From Aricia agestis (Eukaryota > Arthropoda > Insecta > Lepidoptera > Lycaenidae), in NCBI RefSeq assembly GCF_905147365.1, contig NC_056419.1:7501-71500 (forward strand): a stretch of DNA of 64,000 nt. Reading direction: 5' to 3'. The position numbers and the translations under genes were made by a program. Below, piece by piece: positions 18,549 through 28,487 of the stretch. A model generated the notes under the pieces. The model was not told the origin of the DNA. It saw nothing but the letters and a program-made list of their open reading frames with translations, and ran no database searches. How positions within the stretch are numbered: position 1 is the first letter of the stretch; each line of letters begins with the position of its first letter.

Positions 18549-18852
18549 GAGGGGAAATACGTTACGTATCCCCCACCCCTTCGGGGGAAGGGGCGGGGGT
18601 ATGTGGGACTCCCTACACAAGGTTTACCCACTAAAACCCCCCCATGCCCTCCTTCAGGCCATCGTGGGGCGCGGGCACTTAGCTGGACTTCCGCACCCAA
18701 CACGGCCGTTCGCCGCATCCGGCACTACTCCACTGCGGCGGCTGGTGTTCTGCCGCCGCCTTTCTTCACCGAGAGCTCCCCGGGCATCTAGGGAGCTTTC
18801 TTCTCGGGGCCCTTCGCGCGGACGGTGATCCCCCGATCAACCGCCCACGGGC
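18547..18852 (-). promoter_or_regulatory. T6 3' UTR with terminal RNA fold
   Basis: Terminal fold at 18547-18643. The bulged hairpin at 18769-18807 has an inner stem GCTCCC/GGGAGC instead of GCCCCCC/GGGGGGC, so the pairing is kept while the sequence differs. Confidence 0.7.
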
Positions 18853-21357
18853 CTATGGCTCCACCTCCATGGCGGGCTGGGGCTGACTAACTCCAGCACC
18901 GCCGGCTCCAGGCTCTTTTGGCCGAGCCTTGTCGGAGGGAGCTCCGCGTCTTTTCCGGCGCTTGGTGCTGGGGAGCGGCTTCGCTGTGACGCAGCCGCTA
19001 CTACCCAGCACGTGGTTCTTCTCCTTGCCGAGTGCCTCACAGAAGAAGCAGTTGGGATGCTTCTCCCGGCACTCGGCGGCCTTGTGCCCCGGTTTCCCAC
19101 AGCGGAAACAATTCCGACTGCGGTCCACCGGGCACTGGCATGTCGTCGCCAGGTGGCCGGTATCAAGGCATCGATAACACCGCTTAGGCCTCGCGGCCAG
19201 CAGTGTCACCCTCGCAGAGACCCAGCCCACTCTCAGCCGCCCCAAGCTGACCAGCTTTTTGGCTGCCGCTACGGGGACGCTCAGCCATAGCGAGCCGTCG
19301 CCCCACCTTCCTTTCCTTATGGGGCCCGACCTAATTGAAGTTGTCGGGCATCCCCCTTCTCTGACGACCGCCTCGATGACGTCGGCGGTCGTTGCCGAGT
19401 CGTCCAGCCCGGCGAGGCGCATCTCTACGCATTTCGCCGGGCGACCGATCTTCACCACCTCCGGATCCAACACCTCCCGCATTTTTGCGGCCAGTACATC
19501 CGCCTTCTCTTGTGCGCCCTCGCCAGGGATGGTGAGAACGCGAGCGCCGGTCTGTGCCTGCCGGAAGCGAAACCCGACCCTGTTGATGCCGAGTTCCTGC
19601 ACTGCCCCACCGACCGCGTCCTTCGCCTTCAGCAGCACGTCCTTGTACGTGACCCCCTTCTCCGCAGCACTGGCCTTCAGTGTGACGGTGATTGCCGCGG
19701 TGTTGGGGGCACGGAGCTTGGCCTTCTTCTTCTTCCTAGGGGCGGCTTTAGATGGAGTAGCCGCCCCTTTCTTCTTTTTGGGCCTGCGCGGACCGACTGT
19801 TGTCCACGGAGCCTCGGCGGGAGGGGCGTTGGTGTTCTGCCCCCCCTTTGCCGCCTCCTGAGCGGCCATTGGTGGCCGCTTCTTCCTCTTTTTCTTCTTA
19901 GGCCTTTCAGCCTCCTTCTCTTTAGGAGCGGCGGGTGGCTGTAAAGGAGCCGCCTCGCCGTCCGCCGAACTCATGTCCGGTGCCTTCACCGACGCCGACT
20001 TCTTCGGCTTTGGCGTCTTCTTCGGGGCCGCTGCTGGTGGGGCGCTGGATGATGAACCAGCACAGTCTGCCGCCAGCGGCGGTCTTCTCCTGGGCTCAGG
20101 AAGGAGCCTATCTTCCAGGCCGGCGATTCTCGCATTGAGCATGTTGCCGAAGGTCTCGATATTGGAGCGCGAGACCTCCGTCAACATCCTCTGCAAGTCG
20201 TCGGCTGCAGGCCCAGTCACGCGGCGGCGGAGCTCCTCAAGCTCCTTACGCATCGCGTTGACTTGACGCAGGAGGCGGTCGTTCTGCGCCTCCAGTGCCC
20301 GCATTTCTTCTGTTTGACCGCGGCCTCTCATCTCGGTGACGGCCGCCTTGATGGACGCGACCGCCTCCTTGAGGGCCCGCTGGTACGTCCCTTTCAGATT
20401 TGAGGACCTTGTGGCGACCATTGTCACCATATCCAAGGCCCTCTCCACGCCTGCCTCAAGGGCCGCGCTTGTCTCCTCCGTGTCCTCGGCCGGGGCAGGG
20501 CTTGCGCGAAGGGCGGCTCGCGCCTCCCTCGCCTCTCGCTCCTCCCGTGCCCTCCGGGCTACCTCCTCGACCTTCGCCCTGAATATAGCCCGGCGTTCCT
20601 CCTCCTTTTCCCGTTTAAGGTCCTCTTGGGCCTTACCCAGGCCGATGTATTGGCCAGTTGTTGGTGGCCGGCCACGTCCCTTCTTCGCTTTGGGCACCGC
20701 CCCCTTACTGATGGGTGGGCCCGTGTCGTCATCGGAATTGCGCCTTTTCAGGCGTGTCCTGTCCGGTGTTGTGGGCAGGCCCTCGGCGTCCATCGATATG
20801 TCTGAGGCAGTATCGTCGGAGTCCGCGGGCCAGTCCTCACTGTCACGTCTGGTGGAATGGTCTCGTCCTTGTGGAGGCGGTATCGAAAATTCGCGCATAA
20901 CGTCGCGCAGAACGACGCGAGGTGAGCGCGTCAACTCTCTACCGACCTCTTCGTCATGTCCAGGTATGTCGGGTTTCGACTCGTAAACGTCCCGCCACTG
21001 CAGCACAGGCGGCAGGTTGGGTACGTCTCGAATCGGACAACCCCGCTCCTTTTTCCTTTGCGCCAATCTCCTTACCCGCTCCGAGCCGTTAGGCTGGTAA
21101 ACGGAGAAATCAACGTCCTCGTCCGTGATTGCGTCCGCCGCCGGCGCGGTTAGGTGCGCCGGTTTTGGACTTTGGCGCGTTGTCGCGCCCTCTCCACAAC
21201 TCGCCACCGCAGCGGCCTCCTCAACCTCCAACGTATTTTGTGCCGGCCCCGTATACGTCCGACAGACCCCCTGGTTAGAGGGGGTGTGGGATTCCCTGGT
21301 GTCCACCGGACTACCAAGACCCACCCGGGGAGTATTTTTCAAAGTACGTTCCGCCAT
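18853..21357 (-). CDS. T6 ORF1: Gag-like protein, type B
   Basis: 834 residues starting MAERTLKNTPRVG. Segments in order: ITDEDVDFS, QRKKERGCPIRD, an acidic serine-rich stretch, AT-hook-like RGRGRPPTTGQYIG, a highly charged arginine/glutamate helix, then RSNIETFGNMLNARIAGLEDRLLPEPR. A lysine-rich linker and three knuckles follow: CYRCLDTGHLATTC, CFRCGKPGHKAAEC and CFFC...H...C. Type B differs from type A in the knuckle context and in the RRM-like part (RRAQTGARVLTIPGEG-like block). No ORF2 follows. Confidence 0.9.
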   Translation of the reverse strand: MAERTLKNTPRVGLGSPVDTRESHTPSNQGVCRTYTGPAQNTLEVEEAAAVASCGEGATTRQSPKPAHLTAPAADAITDEDVDFSVYQPNGSERVRRLAQRKKERGCPIRDVPNLPPVLQWRDVYESKPDIPGHDEEVGRELTRSPRVVLRDVMREFSIPPPQGRDHSTRRDSEDWPADSDDTASDISMDAEGLPTTPDRTRLKRRNSDDDTGPPISKGAVPKAKKGRGRPPTTGQYIGLGKAQEDLKREKEEERRAIFRAKVEEVARRAREEREAREARAALRASPAPAEDTEETSAALEAGVERALDMVTMVATRSSNLKGTYQRALKEAVASIKAAVTEMRGRGQTEEMRALEAQNDRLLRQVNAMRKELEELRRRVTGPAADDLQRMLTEVSRSNIETFGNMLNARIAGLEDRLLPEPRRRPPLAADCAGSSSSAPPAAAPKKTPKPKKSASVKAPDMSSADGEAAPLQPPAAPKEKEAERPKKKKRKKRPPMAAQEAAKGGQNTNAPPAEAPWTTVGPRRPKKKKGAATPSKAAPRKKKKAKLRAPNTAAITVTLKASAAEKGVTYKDVLLKAKDAVGGAVQELGINRVGFRFRQAQTGARVLTIPGEGAQEKADVLAAKMREVLDPEVVKIGRPAKCVEMRLAGLDDSATTADVIEAVVREGGCPTTSIRSGPIRKGRWGDGSLWLSVPVAAAKKLVSLGRLRVGWVSARVTLLAARPKRCYRCLDTGHLATTCQCPVDRSRNCFRCGKPGHKAAECREKHPNCFFCEALGKEKNHVLGSSGCVTAKPLPSTKRRKRRGAPSDKARPKEPGAGGAGVSQPQPAMEVEP
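21266..21285 (-). ncRNA. T6 ORF1 5'-proximal hairpin
   Basis: ACCCCC/GGGGGT stem with an 8-nt loop, as in T1 but with a different loop base. Confidence 0.58.
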
Positions 21358-21637
21358 GTTTCGATCTTTAGAGGGAGATTCTGCCCTAGTGCCCTTGCGA
21401 CGTAAACCACCTGCTCGCCACGCATCCCAAGGCCGGGCACCACAAACCGGGGATTAGGGACCCACGGGTCCATCCATCCACAAACACACACACATATAGA
21501 CGCAGAAACACACGATGATGTAGAGAAGAGTTAACCAAAATGAGAAAGATAGAGTAGAGAAGGTGGTGAAAAGATAGACAAAATTAAATAAACAACAAAC
21601 GAAGAGTAAACTATAAAAAGAGAGAAAGACAGGAAAG

Positions 21638-21738
21638 ACCGGTGTTCAGCCATCCTGGATACGTCGCTCCGTGTAAAGGGCGGGGTGGCGTACCCAGGCG
21701 CCCAGGGACACGAACGTGGACGGACCGGTATCGCCCCC
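21638..21738 (-). ncRNA. T6 HDV-like ribozyme
   Basis: P2 is a perfect ACCGGU/ACCGGU. P4 has UACG/CGUA where T1 has UGC/GCA, a compensated pair change. J4/2 is GCUGAAC. Confidence 0.72.
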
Positions 21739-21760
21739 AACCTAACCCAACCTAACCTAA

Positions 21761-21762
<2 letters not shown>
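21739..21762. repeat. Telomeric spacer T6/T7, 24 bp
   Basis: Includes one CCCAA (TTGGG) variant unit. Confidence 0.94.
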
Positions 21763-21839
<77 letters not shown>

Positions 21840-21840
<1 letters not shown>

Positions 21841-22147
21841 AGGAGGGGAAATACGTTACGTATCCCCCACCCCTTCGGGGGAAGGGGCGGGGGTATGTGG
21901 GACTCCCTACACGAGGTTTACCCACTAAAACCCCCCCATGCCCTCCTTCCGGCCATCGTGGGGCGCGGGCACTAATTATAGACTTCCGCACCCCACACGG
22001 CCGTTCGCCGCATCCGGCCCTACTCCGTTGCGGCGGCTGGTGTTCTGCCGCCGCCTTTCTTCACCGAGAGCTCCCCGGGCATCTAGGGAGCTTTCTTCTC
22101 GGAGCCCTTCGTGCGGGCGGCGATCCCCCGATCAACCGCCCACGGGC
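21840..22147 (-). promoter_or_regulatory. T7 3' UTR with terminal RNA fold
   Basis: Terminal fold at 21840-21937; bulged hairpin at 22064-22102. Confidence 0.68.
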
Positions 22148-24664
22148 TTATGGCTCCACCTCCATGGCGGGCTGGGGCTGACTAACCCCAGCGTCGCCGG
22201 CTCCAGGCTCTTTCGGCCGAGCCTTATCGGAGGGAGCTCCTCGTCTCTTCCGGCGCTTGGTGCTGGGGAGCGGCTTCTTTACTGTGATGCAGCCGCTGCT
22301 ACCCAGCACGTGGTCTTTCTCCTTGCCGAGTGCCTCGCAGAAGAAGCAGTTGGGTTGCTTCTCCCGGCACTCGGCGGCCTTGTGCCCCGGCTTCCCACAG
22401 CGGAAGCAGTTCCGGCTGCGGTCCACCGGGCACTGGCATGTCGTCGCCAGGTGGCCGGTGTCAAGGCATCGGTAACACCGCTTAGGCCTCGCGGCCAGCA
22501 GTGTCACCTTCGCCGAGACCCAGCCCACTCGCAGCCGCCCCAAGCTGAGCAGCTTTTTGGCTGCCGCGACGGGGACGCTCAGCCAAAGCGAGCCGTCGCC
22601 CCACCTTCCTTTCATTATGGGGCCCGACCTAATTGAAGTTGTCGGGCATCCCCCTTCTCTGACGACCGCCTCGATGACGTCGGCGGTCGTTGCCGAGTCG
22701 TCCAGCCCGGCGATGCGCATCTCTACGCATTTCGCCGGGCGGCCGATCTTGACCACCTCCGGATCCAACACCTCCCGCATTTTTGCGGCCAGTACATCCG
22801 CCTTCTCTTGTGCGCCCTCGCCAGGGATGGTGAGAACGCGAGCGCCGGTCTGTGCCTGCCGGAAGCGAAACCCGACTCTGTTGATGCCGAGTTCCTGCAC
22901 TGCCCCACCGACCGCGTCCTTCGCCTTCAGCAGCACGTCCTTGTACGTGACCCCCTTCTCCGCAGCACTCGCCTTCAGTGTGACGGTGATTGCCGCGGTG
23001 TTGGGGGCACGGAGCTTGGCCTTCTTCTTCTTCCTAGGGGCGGCTTTAGATGGAGTAGCCGCCCCTTTCTTCTCCTTGGGCCTGCGCGGACCGACGGTGG
23101 TCCACGGGGCCTCGGCGGGAGGGGCGTTGGTGTTCTGCCCCCCCTTTGCCGCCTCCTGAGCGGCCATAGATGGCCGCTTCTTTTTCTTCTTCTTGGGCCT
23201 CTCAGCCCTCTTCTCTGCAGTTGCGGCGGGTGGCTGTATAGGAGCCACCACGCCACCTGTCGAATCCTCGTCCGGTGTTTTTGCCGTCGCCGTCTTCTTA
23301 GGCTTCGGCGCCTTCTTCTTTGGAGCTGCTGGTGGTGGGGCGCCGGGGGGTTGCCCAACGCTGTCCGCAGCCAGCGGCGGTCTCCTTCGGGGCTCCGGGA
23401 GGAGCCTGTCCTCCAGGCCGGCAATTCTTGCGTTTAGCATGTTGCCGAAGGTCTCAATGTTGGAACGTGAGACCTCCGACAACATCTTTTGCAGGTCTTC
23501 GGCTGCAGGACCAGTGACGCGACGGCGGAGCTCTTCTAACTCCCGACGCATCGCGTTCACTTGGCGCAGAAGGCGGTCGTTCTGCGCCTCCAGTGCCCGC
23601 ATCTCCTCGTTTTGTCCGCGACCCCTAATCTCGGTGACGGCCGCCCTGATTGACGCGACCGCCTCCTTGAGGGCCCGCTGGTATGTCCCTTTTAGATTTG
23701 AGGACCTTGTGGCGACCATCGTCACCATCTCCAAGGCCCTCTCTACGCTGCCCTCTAGGGCCGCGCTGGTCTCCTCCGATGTCTCCTCGGCTGGGGCAGG
23801 GCTTGAGCGAGTGGAGGCTCGCGCCTCCCTCGCTTCTCGCGCCTCCCGCGCCGCCCGGGCCACCTCTTCCACCTTCGCCCTGAAGATAGCCCGGCGTTCC
23901 TCCTCCTTTTCCCGTTTAAGGTCCGCTTGGGCCTTAGCGAGACCGACGTATTGGCCGGTGGTTGGTGGCCGGCCACGTCCTTTCTTAGCCTTGGGCACCG
24001 CTCCTCTGCCAGGGGGCGGCGCCTCGTCCTCGTCCGAGATTCGCCGTTTGCGGCGTGTCTTATCCGGGTCTGTGGGCAAGCCCTCGGAGTCCATCGACAC
24101 GTCAGATGTCATGTCGTCGGAGTCCAAGGGCCAGTCCTCACTGTCATAGCCGGTGATGTCACTTCCTTGGGGAGGCGGCAGGGAGAATTCGCGCATCACG
24201 TCGCGCAGAACTACGCGAGGTGAGCGCGTCAGGTCCCCACCGACCTCTTTGTCTCGTCCGGTTGGCAGCGCAGAAGGCGTCCGGGGTGACGACATTTTGA
24301 CGTCCCGCCAACGCAACACCTCTGGCAGATCGGCGTCGCGTACTGGGCAGTTCCGCTCCTTTTTGCGCTGCATAAGTCGCTTTATCCGGTCTATAGCATT
24401 AGGCTGCGGACCGGAAAAGTCAACGTCTTCATCGGTTATTGCTCCCGCCTCCGACGCGGTTAGGTGCGCCGGATTCGGGTTCGCGCTTATCTTCGCGCCC
24501 TCTCCACTACTCGCCGCCGCAGCGGCCCCCTCATCCCTCATCGCACTAGTTGGCCCCTCCGTATACACGGGCCGGCCACCGTCCGAGGACGGCGCATGGG
24601 ATTCCCCGACTCCTGAGGAGCCGAGACCCACCCGGAGAATACTTTTACTTGTACGATCTGCCAT
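22148..24664 (-). CDS. T7 ORF1: Gag-like protein, type B
   Basis: 838 residues from the ATG at 24664 (MADRTSKSILRVG), the one that aligns with T3. Another ATG six codons upstream is possible. The order is ITDEDVDFSGPQPNAIDR, QRKKERNCPVRD, RGRGRPPTTGQYVGLAKAQ, the charged helix, RSNIETFGNMLNARIAGLEDR, the lysine-rich linker and three CCHC knuckles as in T6. The N terminus is related to type A T3 while the C terminus is type B, so the gene is a chimera of two lineages. Confidence 0.9.
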   Translation of the reverse strand: MADRTSKSILRVGLGSSGVGESHAPSSDGGRPVYTEGPTSAMRDEGAAAAASSGEGAKISANPNPAHLTASEAGAITDEDVDFSGPQPNAIDRIKRLMQRKKERNCPVRDADLPEVLRWRDVKMSSPRTPSALPTGRDKEVGGDLTRSPRVVLRDVMREFSLPPPQGSDITGYDSEDWPLDSDDMTSDVSMDSEGLPTDPDKTRRKRRISDEDEAPPPGRGAVPKAKKGRGRPPTTGQYVGLAKAQADLKREKEEERRAIFRAKVEEVARAAREAREAREARASTRSSPAPAEETSEETSAALEGSVERALEMVTMVATRSSNLKGTYQRALKEAVASIRAAVTEIRGRGQNEEMRALEAQNDRLLRQVNAMRRELEELRRRVTGPAAEDLQKMLSEVSRSNIETFGNMLNARIAGLEDRLLPEPRRRPPLAADSVGQPPGAPPPAAPKKKAPKPKKTATAKTPDEDSTGGVVAPIQPPAATAEKRAERPKKKKKKRPSMAAQEAAKGGQNTNAPPAEAPWTTVGPRRPKEKKGAATPSKAAPRKKKKAKLRAPNTAAITVTLKASAAEKGVTYKDVLLKAKDAVGGAVQELGINRVGFRFRQAQTGARVLTIPGEGAQEKADVLAAKMREVLDPEVVKIGRPAKCVEMRIAGLDDSATTADVIEAVVREGGCPTTSIRSGPIMKGRWGDGSLWLSVPVAAAKKLLSLGRLRVGWVSAKVTLLAARPKRCYRCLDTGHLATTCQCPVDRSRNCFRCGKPGHKAAECREKQPNCFFCEALGKEKDHVLGSSGCITVKKPLPSTKRRKRRGAPSDKARPKEPGAGDAGVSQPQPAMEVEP
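24578..24593 (-). ncRNA. T7 ORF1 5'-proximal hairpin with CUCG loop
   Basis: GCCGUC-CUCG-GACGGU; same stem as T3 with one loop change. Confidence 0.62.
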
Positions 24665-24759
24665 GACTCTACGCTCCGACACCCCGGGTCGCGGGCCCTT
24701 TCGTCACACTGTGGGCGCAGCCAAACATACAAGACCAAACACGCACACAAACACACGCC

Positions 24760-24861
24760 ATACCGGCGTTCAGCCACCCCTCCCGTGTCACCGCGAAAAC
24801 GCTCACGATGGCACGGGGGAGGTGCCCAGGGACACGACGTGGACGGACCGGTATCGCCCCC
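24760..24861 (-). ncRNA. T7 HDV-like ribozyme, second P4 class
   Basis: Same P4 outer stem as T3. The tip of P4 differs (GCG-UUUU-CGC in place of the T3 loop), and pairing is kept. Confidence 0.7.
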
Positions 24862-24940
24862 AACCTAACCTAACCTAACCTAACCTAACCTAACCTAACC
24901 TAACCTAACCTAACCTAACCTAACCTAACCTAACCTAACC
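24862..24940. repeat. Telomeric spacer T7/T8, 79 bp
   Basis: Perfect CCTAA units; 5x15+4. Confidence 0.97.
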
Positions 24941-24966
24941 TTTTTTTTTTTTTTTTTTTTTTTTTT

Positions 24967-25355
24967 GCGTCGGGAAATGCCTTGACGCATCTCGCGGGGA
25001 TTGGGGACTCCCCAGCGAGTATGTGGGGCTCGCTGCAGTCGTGAAGATGGTATTGACCGCAGCCCTACCCACTAAAACCCGACGGTACTCTTCATCGCAC
25101 CACTTTGCAGGGTCACGAGAACGCGCGAGCTCAACTCCGCGGCTCTGCAAGCGTGTCTGCCCGCGTGCTAATAGCAGGCTCCTCTTCGTTAGAGCGAATC
25201 AGCTCCTACCGCCGAACAGAGGCCCTACCAGGGCTTGCATAGGCAGTCCGTTCTCTGGTGTCGCGATGCGCGAAGAGTACACAGCGCATCGCGACCCTCT
25301 CAGGGGCTCGTTCGCTGGGCGACGGCATCCCCATAGCGTCACCCGAGTTCCCCAT
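24967..25355 (-). promoter_or_regulatory. T8 3' UTR with terminal RNA fold
   Basis: Closing stem CGTCGGG/CCCGACG in 24967-25084; 12-bp hairpin at 25260-25295. Confidence 0.7.
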
Positions 25356-28300
25356 CTAGGACGGCAAGTTGTCATTTTGGATGACGCGTTGTCGCCTTGG
25401 CCTTCTTCGTCGTTGGGGGTCCAGCGCCTCCCTCTCTCTGTCACGCTCGGCCTCCTCCTTTGCGGCGATTACTTCTTCCGAGAAGTTCTCGACCGCCTTC
25501 CACTCCAGTTCACTGCGTAGCATGGCGCGAACCATAGCTGGCAGTGATATGTCCTGTCCAATCGCGGCCGTTAAGGCCGCGCGTTGTGGTATCCATGAGG
25601 GACAGGCCGTTAAGGTGTGCGCGGCCGTGTCCCTGTCCTCTCCACAGTGGTGGCATCGCGTCGTCTCCTCCCTCCCGGCGATCTCGCACAGGTACCGACC
25701 GAAGCAGCCGTGCCCGGTCAGCACCTGCGTGAGGCGGAACGAGAGTGCGCCGTTCTTCCGACCCAACCACTCCCTGAACACTGGGCGGATGGCCAGTATC
25801 AGGTCCACGCTCACTCTTGGCTCCGCGAGCCGCTCTTCCCATTCTTCCAATGCCCTGTCGTTGGCCTCTTCCCTCCACCGACGCACGGCTTCCGGGAGGG
25901 GGTTGCTGCCCCCCGCGCGGACCTCTGCGCTACGCCAGTAGACGTCGGCGAGGGTTTTGGCGTCCAGGTCCCATGGGACGCTACCGGCGAGCAGGCACGC
26001 AGCATCCCGGGAGATGGTGCGATACCCGCGCACTGCTCGCGTCGCCATTATCCGTTGTAGCCGTCCCAGGGCCTGCCTGTTCACAGCTGCCAGATCTTCG
26101 GCCCATATCGGCGCACCGTACATCACCATAGAGCGTATCACGCCCATGTACAGGCGCCGACAGGTAAGGCTCGGGCCCCCGAGGTTCGGGAGCAGTGAGG
26201 CCAGGGCTCCTGCTGCCTTTGTCACTTTCTCGGATAGCCGGCGGAAGTGCTCTTTGAAAGTCCACCGGCTATCGAGGACCAGTCCGAGATATGTCATGGT
26301 AGACGCAATCTGGATCGAAGTCCCTCCAACTATTATTGTCAGGCCAGGCGGCGGCGCGTTACGGGGCCCGTGGAAAATGATAGCCTCCGTCTTGTTCAGC
26401 GCCACCGTCAGGCCCAGCGCCTGGATCCTGCGCACCACCTGCGCTACCGCTGCCGTCGCCAGGATTGTGGCTTCGCGGTGCGTTTTGGCGCGACAGACCA
26501 CCGCAGTGTCATCCGCGTACGCGACCAGTTCGACGCCGGGTAAGTTGGCACCGCGAAGCACATGGTCAAATCCAAGGTCCCACAGTTCCGGACCGAGAGC
26601 CGAACCCTGTGGGACGCCGCAGTCTACCTCCTGCTCTTCCCATCCATCTTCGGTAGGGTACTGCACCGAGCGCTCCGACAGATAATCACCGATGGTTCGG
26701 CGTAAGTATCTGGGCACTCGGTGGTACCTCAGGGCCTCCTTTATTGTTTCCCAAGGCAGGGTGTTGAATGCGTTGGTGATGTCCAACGAGACAACCAACA
26801 CCACCCCGCCTTGAGAGATTTCCTGCTCCGTGATTGACCGAATCCGTGCCACCGCGTCTATTGTTGATCGACGAGACCGAAACCCGAACTGAGCATCGCT
26901 CAGGTTGGGACCAACGCTCTCAAGATGACGGTTGAGGCGTGCGACGATGATCCTCTCAAACGTCTTGCAGATCTCGTCGATCAACACTATGGGACGATAG
27001 GCAGACGGCTGGTCTTCTGGTCGCCCGGCCTTTCTGAGTAGCACGAGTTTGCCCGTCTTCCAGCGACGTGGAACTCGCCCCTGTACCAAACACAAGTTCA
27101 GTACGGCGAGCACACGCGCTTCCATGTGCTCCATCGCTAGCACCCAGACACGACCGGGGACTCCATCCAAGCCAGGGGCCTTATTCTGAAGGCTCATCTT
27201 ATGTACCGCCGCTGCCAGTTCTCCGGCTGAGACTGGGGGAATTTCCTCCTCCTCTTCGGGTTCCGCAGTTGGTGGTGCCATGGATGGTGGGGACCACTCG
27301 GCCCTAGGTGGAAATAGGGCCGAAACAATGGATCTGCAGAGATCCGGCTGCAAGGACTGAGTGAGGGGTGGGGCAGCAGGGCGAAGCTTTTGCCTCACCC
27401 ATTTGTAGGGTCTGCCCCACGGGTCCTGCTCCAGAGTTCTCAGGAAATCCTCCCAAGCCTCTCTCTTCGCCGTTCTGATGGCGTCGCGCAGGTGGTGTCG
27501 CGCTGAGCGGTATCCATCATAGATGGCGTCTTCCTCTTCCGCATTTCGGATCCGCCGTCTGCGGTACCGTAGGTAACGGCGTCGGGCCGCTACACATTCC
27601 TCTCGAAGGCGTTTCAGGTCCGGGCTCCACCAGTATGTCTGGCGTCTGGGCGGAACCGGGCCAGCGCGGGGCATCGAGGCGTCGCAGATGTTGTGCGCCG
27701 CCTCAGTTAGCCACTCCACGCACTCCTCTACGTCCTCCGATGGGAGAGGTGCCCACGATACGACAGCCGCTGCCTCCTTTAGGATGTCGCGGTCCAGCTT
27801 CTTCAGGGACCACCTCGGGCCAGCACCAGGTGAAATTGTGCGGCCTTGCTCCGTCAAGTGAGAAATAACGAAGCGAATGTAGAGGTGGTCCGATAGAGTC
27901 TCAGTACGACTCAGGACCCTCCATTCTGTTACGTGTTGAGCGATGGCAGGGCTGACTAGGGTCAGGTCTACTATGGACTCTCCCTGCCGCCGGACGCATG
28001 TGCTGGTCGCCCCACGATTCGCCAGGACCAAACCGGTGGCAGCCAACCATTCCTCCATCAAGCGACCTCTCGCATTCGTCGCCGGGGAGCCCCACAACGG
28101 TGACTTCGCGTTGAAGTCTCCGGCGACGACTACGGGTTGAGTCGACCCCTCTACGACGGCGGTCAGGCGGAGCAAGAGCGCCTCTAACTCGACGATCGGC
28201 CTATTCGGGGAGAAGTAAACCCCCACTACGGTGAGGGTCCCCAAGATGGCGACAACGAATCCACGGCCCCTTATCGAATTCCTCGACGAAGGAGGCACGA

Positions 28301-28487
28301 TTTTGGGACCAAAGACCAAGGCGACCGACGAGTTGACATCTCCCAACCAATCACCCCTTTCCAGGACGCGGTACGGCTCTGCAATAACGGCCACGTCGAT
28401 TTCCCACTGCAGAAGAGCCTGAACCCAGAGATCCTGCGCCTGGGCGCAGTGGTTCAGGTTGCCCTGAAGAAATCGTATGGTGGCCGT
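25356..28487 (-). CDS. T8 ORF2: endonuclease/reverse transcriptase
   Basis: About 1043 residues from the ACG overlapping the ORF1 stop. The first AUG (28394) lies after QGNLNHCAQAQDL. Endonuclease (AEPYR, GDFNAKS, SDHLYIRF) and RT motifs (QFGFRSRRST, SLDITNAFNTLPW, GVPQGSALGP, YADD) are intact. The zinc motif is CHHCGEDRDTAAHTLTAC. Very close to T2 ORF2, so both belong to one recently active family. It is intact in coding terms, although the element has lost its own ribozyme. Confidence 0.93.
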   Translation of the reverse strand, partial: TATIRFLQGNLNHCAQAQDLWVQALLQWEIDVAVIAEPYRVLERGDWLGDVNSSVALVFGPKIVPPSSRNSIRGRGFVVAILGTLTVVGVYFSPNRPIVELEALLLRLTAVVEGSTQPVVVAGDFNAKSPLWGSPATNARGRLMEEWLAATGLVLANRGATSTCVRRQGESIVDLTLVSPAIAQHVTEWRVLSRTETLSDHLYIRFVISHLTEQGRTISPGAGPRWSLKKLDRDILKEAAAVVSWAPLPSEDVEECVEWLTEAAHNICDASMPRAGPVPPRRQTYWWSPDLKRLREECVAARRRYLRYRRRRIRNAEEEDAIYDGYRSARHHLRDAIRTAKREAWEDFLRTLEQDPWGRPYKWVRQKLRPAAPPLTQSLQPDLCRSIVSALFPPRAEWSPPSMAPPTAEPEEEEEIPPVSAGELAAAVHKMSLQNKAPGLDGVPGRVWVLAMEHMEARVLAVLNLCLVQGRVPRRWKTGKLVLLRKAGRPEDQPSAYRPIVLIDEICKTFERIIVARLNRHLESVGPNLSDAQFGFRSRRSTIDAVARIRSITEQEISQGGVVLVVSLDITNAFNTLPWETIKEALRYHRVPRYLRRTIGDYLSERSVQYPTEDGWEEQEVDCGVPQGSALGPELWDLGFDHVLRGANLPGVELVAYADDTAVVCRAKTHREATILATAAVAQVVRRIQALGLTVALNKTEAIIFHGPRNAPPPGLTIIVGGTSIQIASTMTYLGLVLDSRWTFKEHFRRLSEKVTKAAGALASLLPNLGGPSLTCRRLYMGVIRSMVMYGAPIWAEDLAAVNRQALGRLQRIMATRAVRGYRTISRDAACLLAGSVPWDLDAKTLADVYWRSAEVRAGGSNPLPEAVRRWREEANDRALEEWEERLAEPRVSVDLILAIRPVFREWLGRKNGALSFRLTQVLTGHGCFGRYLCEIAGREETTRCHHCGEDRDTAAHTLTACPSWIPQRAALTAAIGQDISLPAMVRAMLRSELEWKAVENFSEEVIAAKEEAERDREREALDPQRRRRPRRQRVIQNDNLPS

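Larger units (their letters stand above)
18505..21738 (-). mobile_element. T6: full-length ORF1-only element, Gag type B
   Basis: About 3.2 kb with a 42-nt poly(A) (18505-18546), one ORF and an intact 5' end. The leader (21358-21637) is of the long class shared with two-ORF elements and contains no gene. The first ~85 Gag codons resemble those of the two-ORF element T1. Confidence 0.94.
21763..24861 (-). mobile_element. T7: full-length ORF1-only element, Gag type B
   Basis: 77-nt poly(A) (21763-21839), then 3,022 bp in which I found no difference from T13. The leader is of the short class shared with T3. All parts are intact. Confidence 0.95.
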
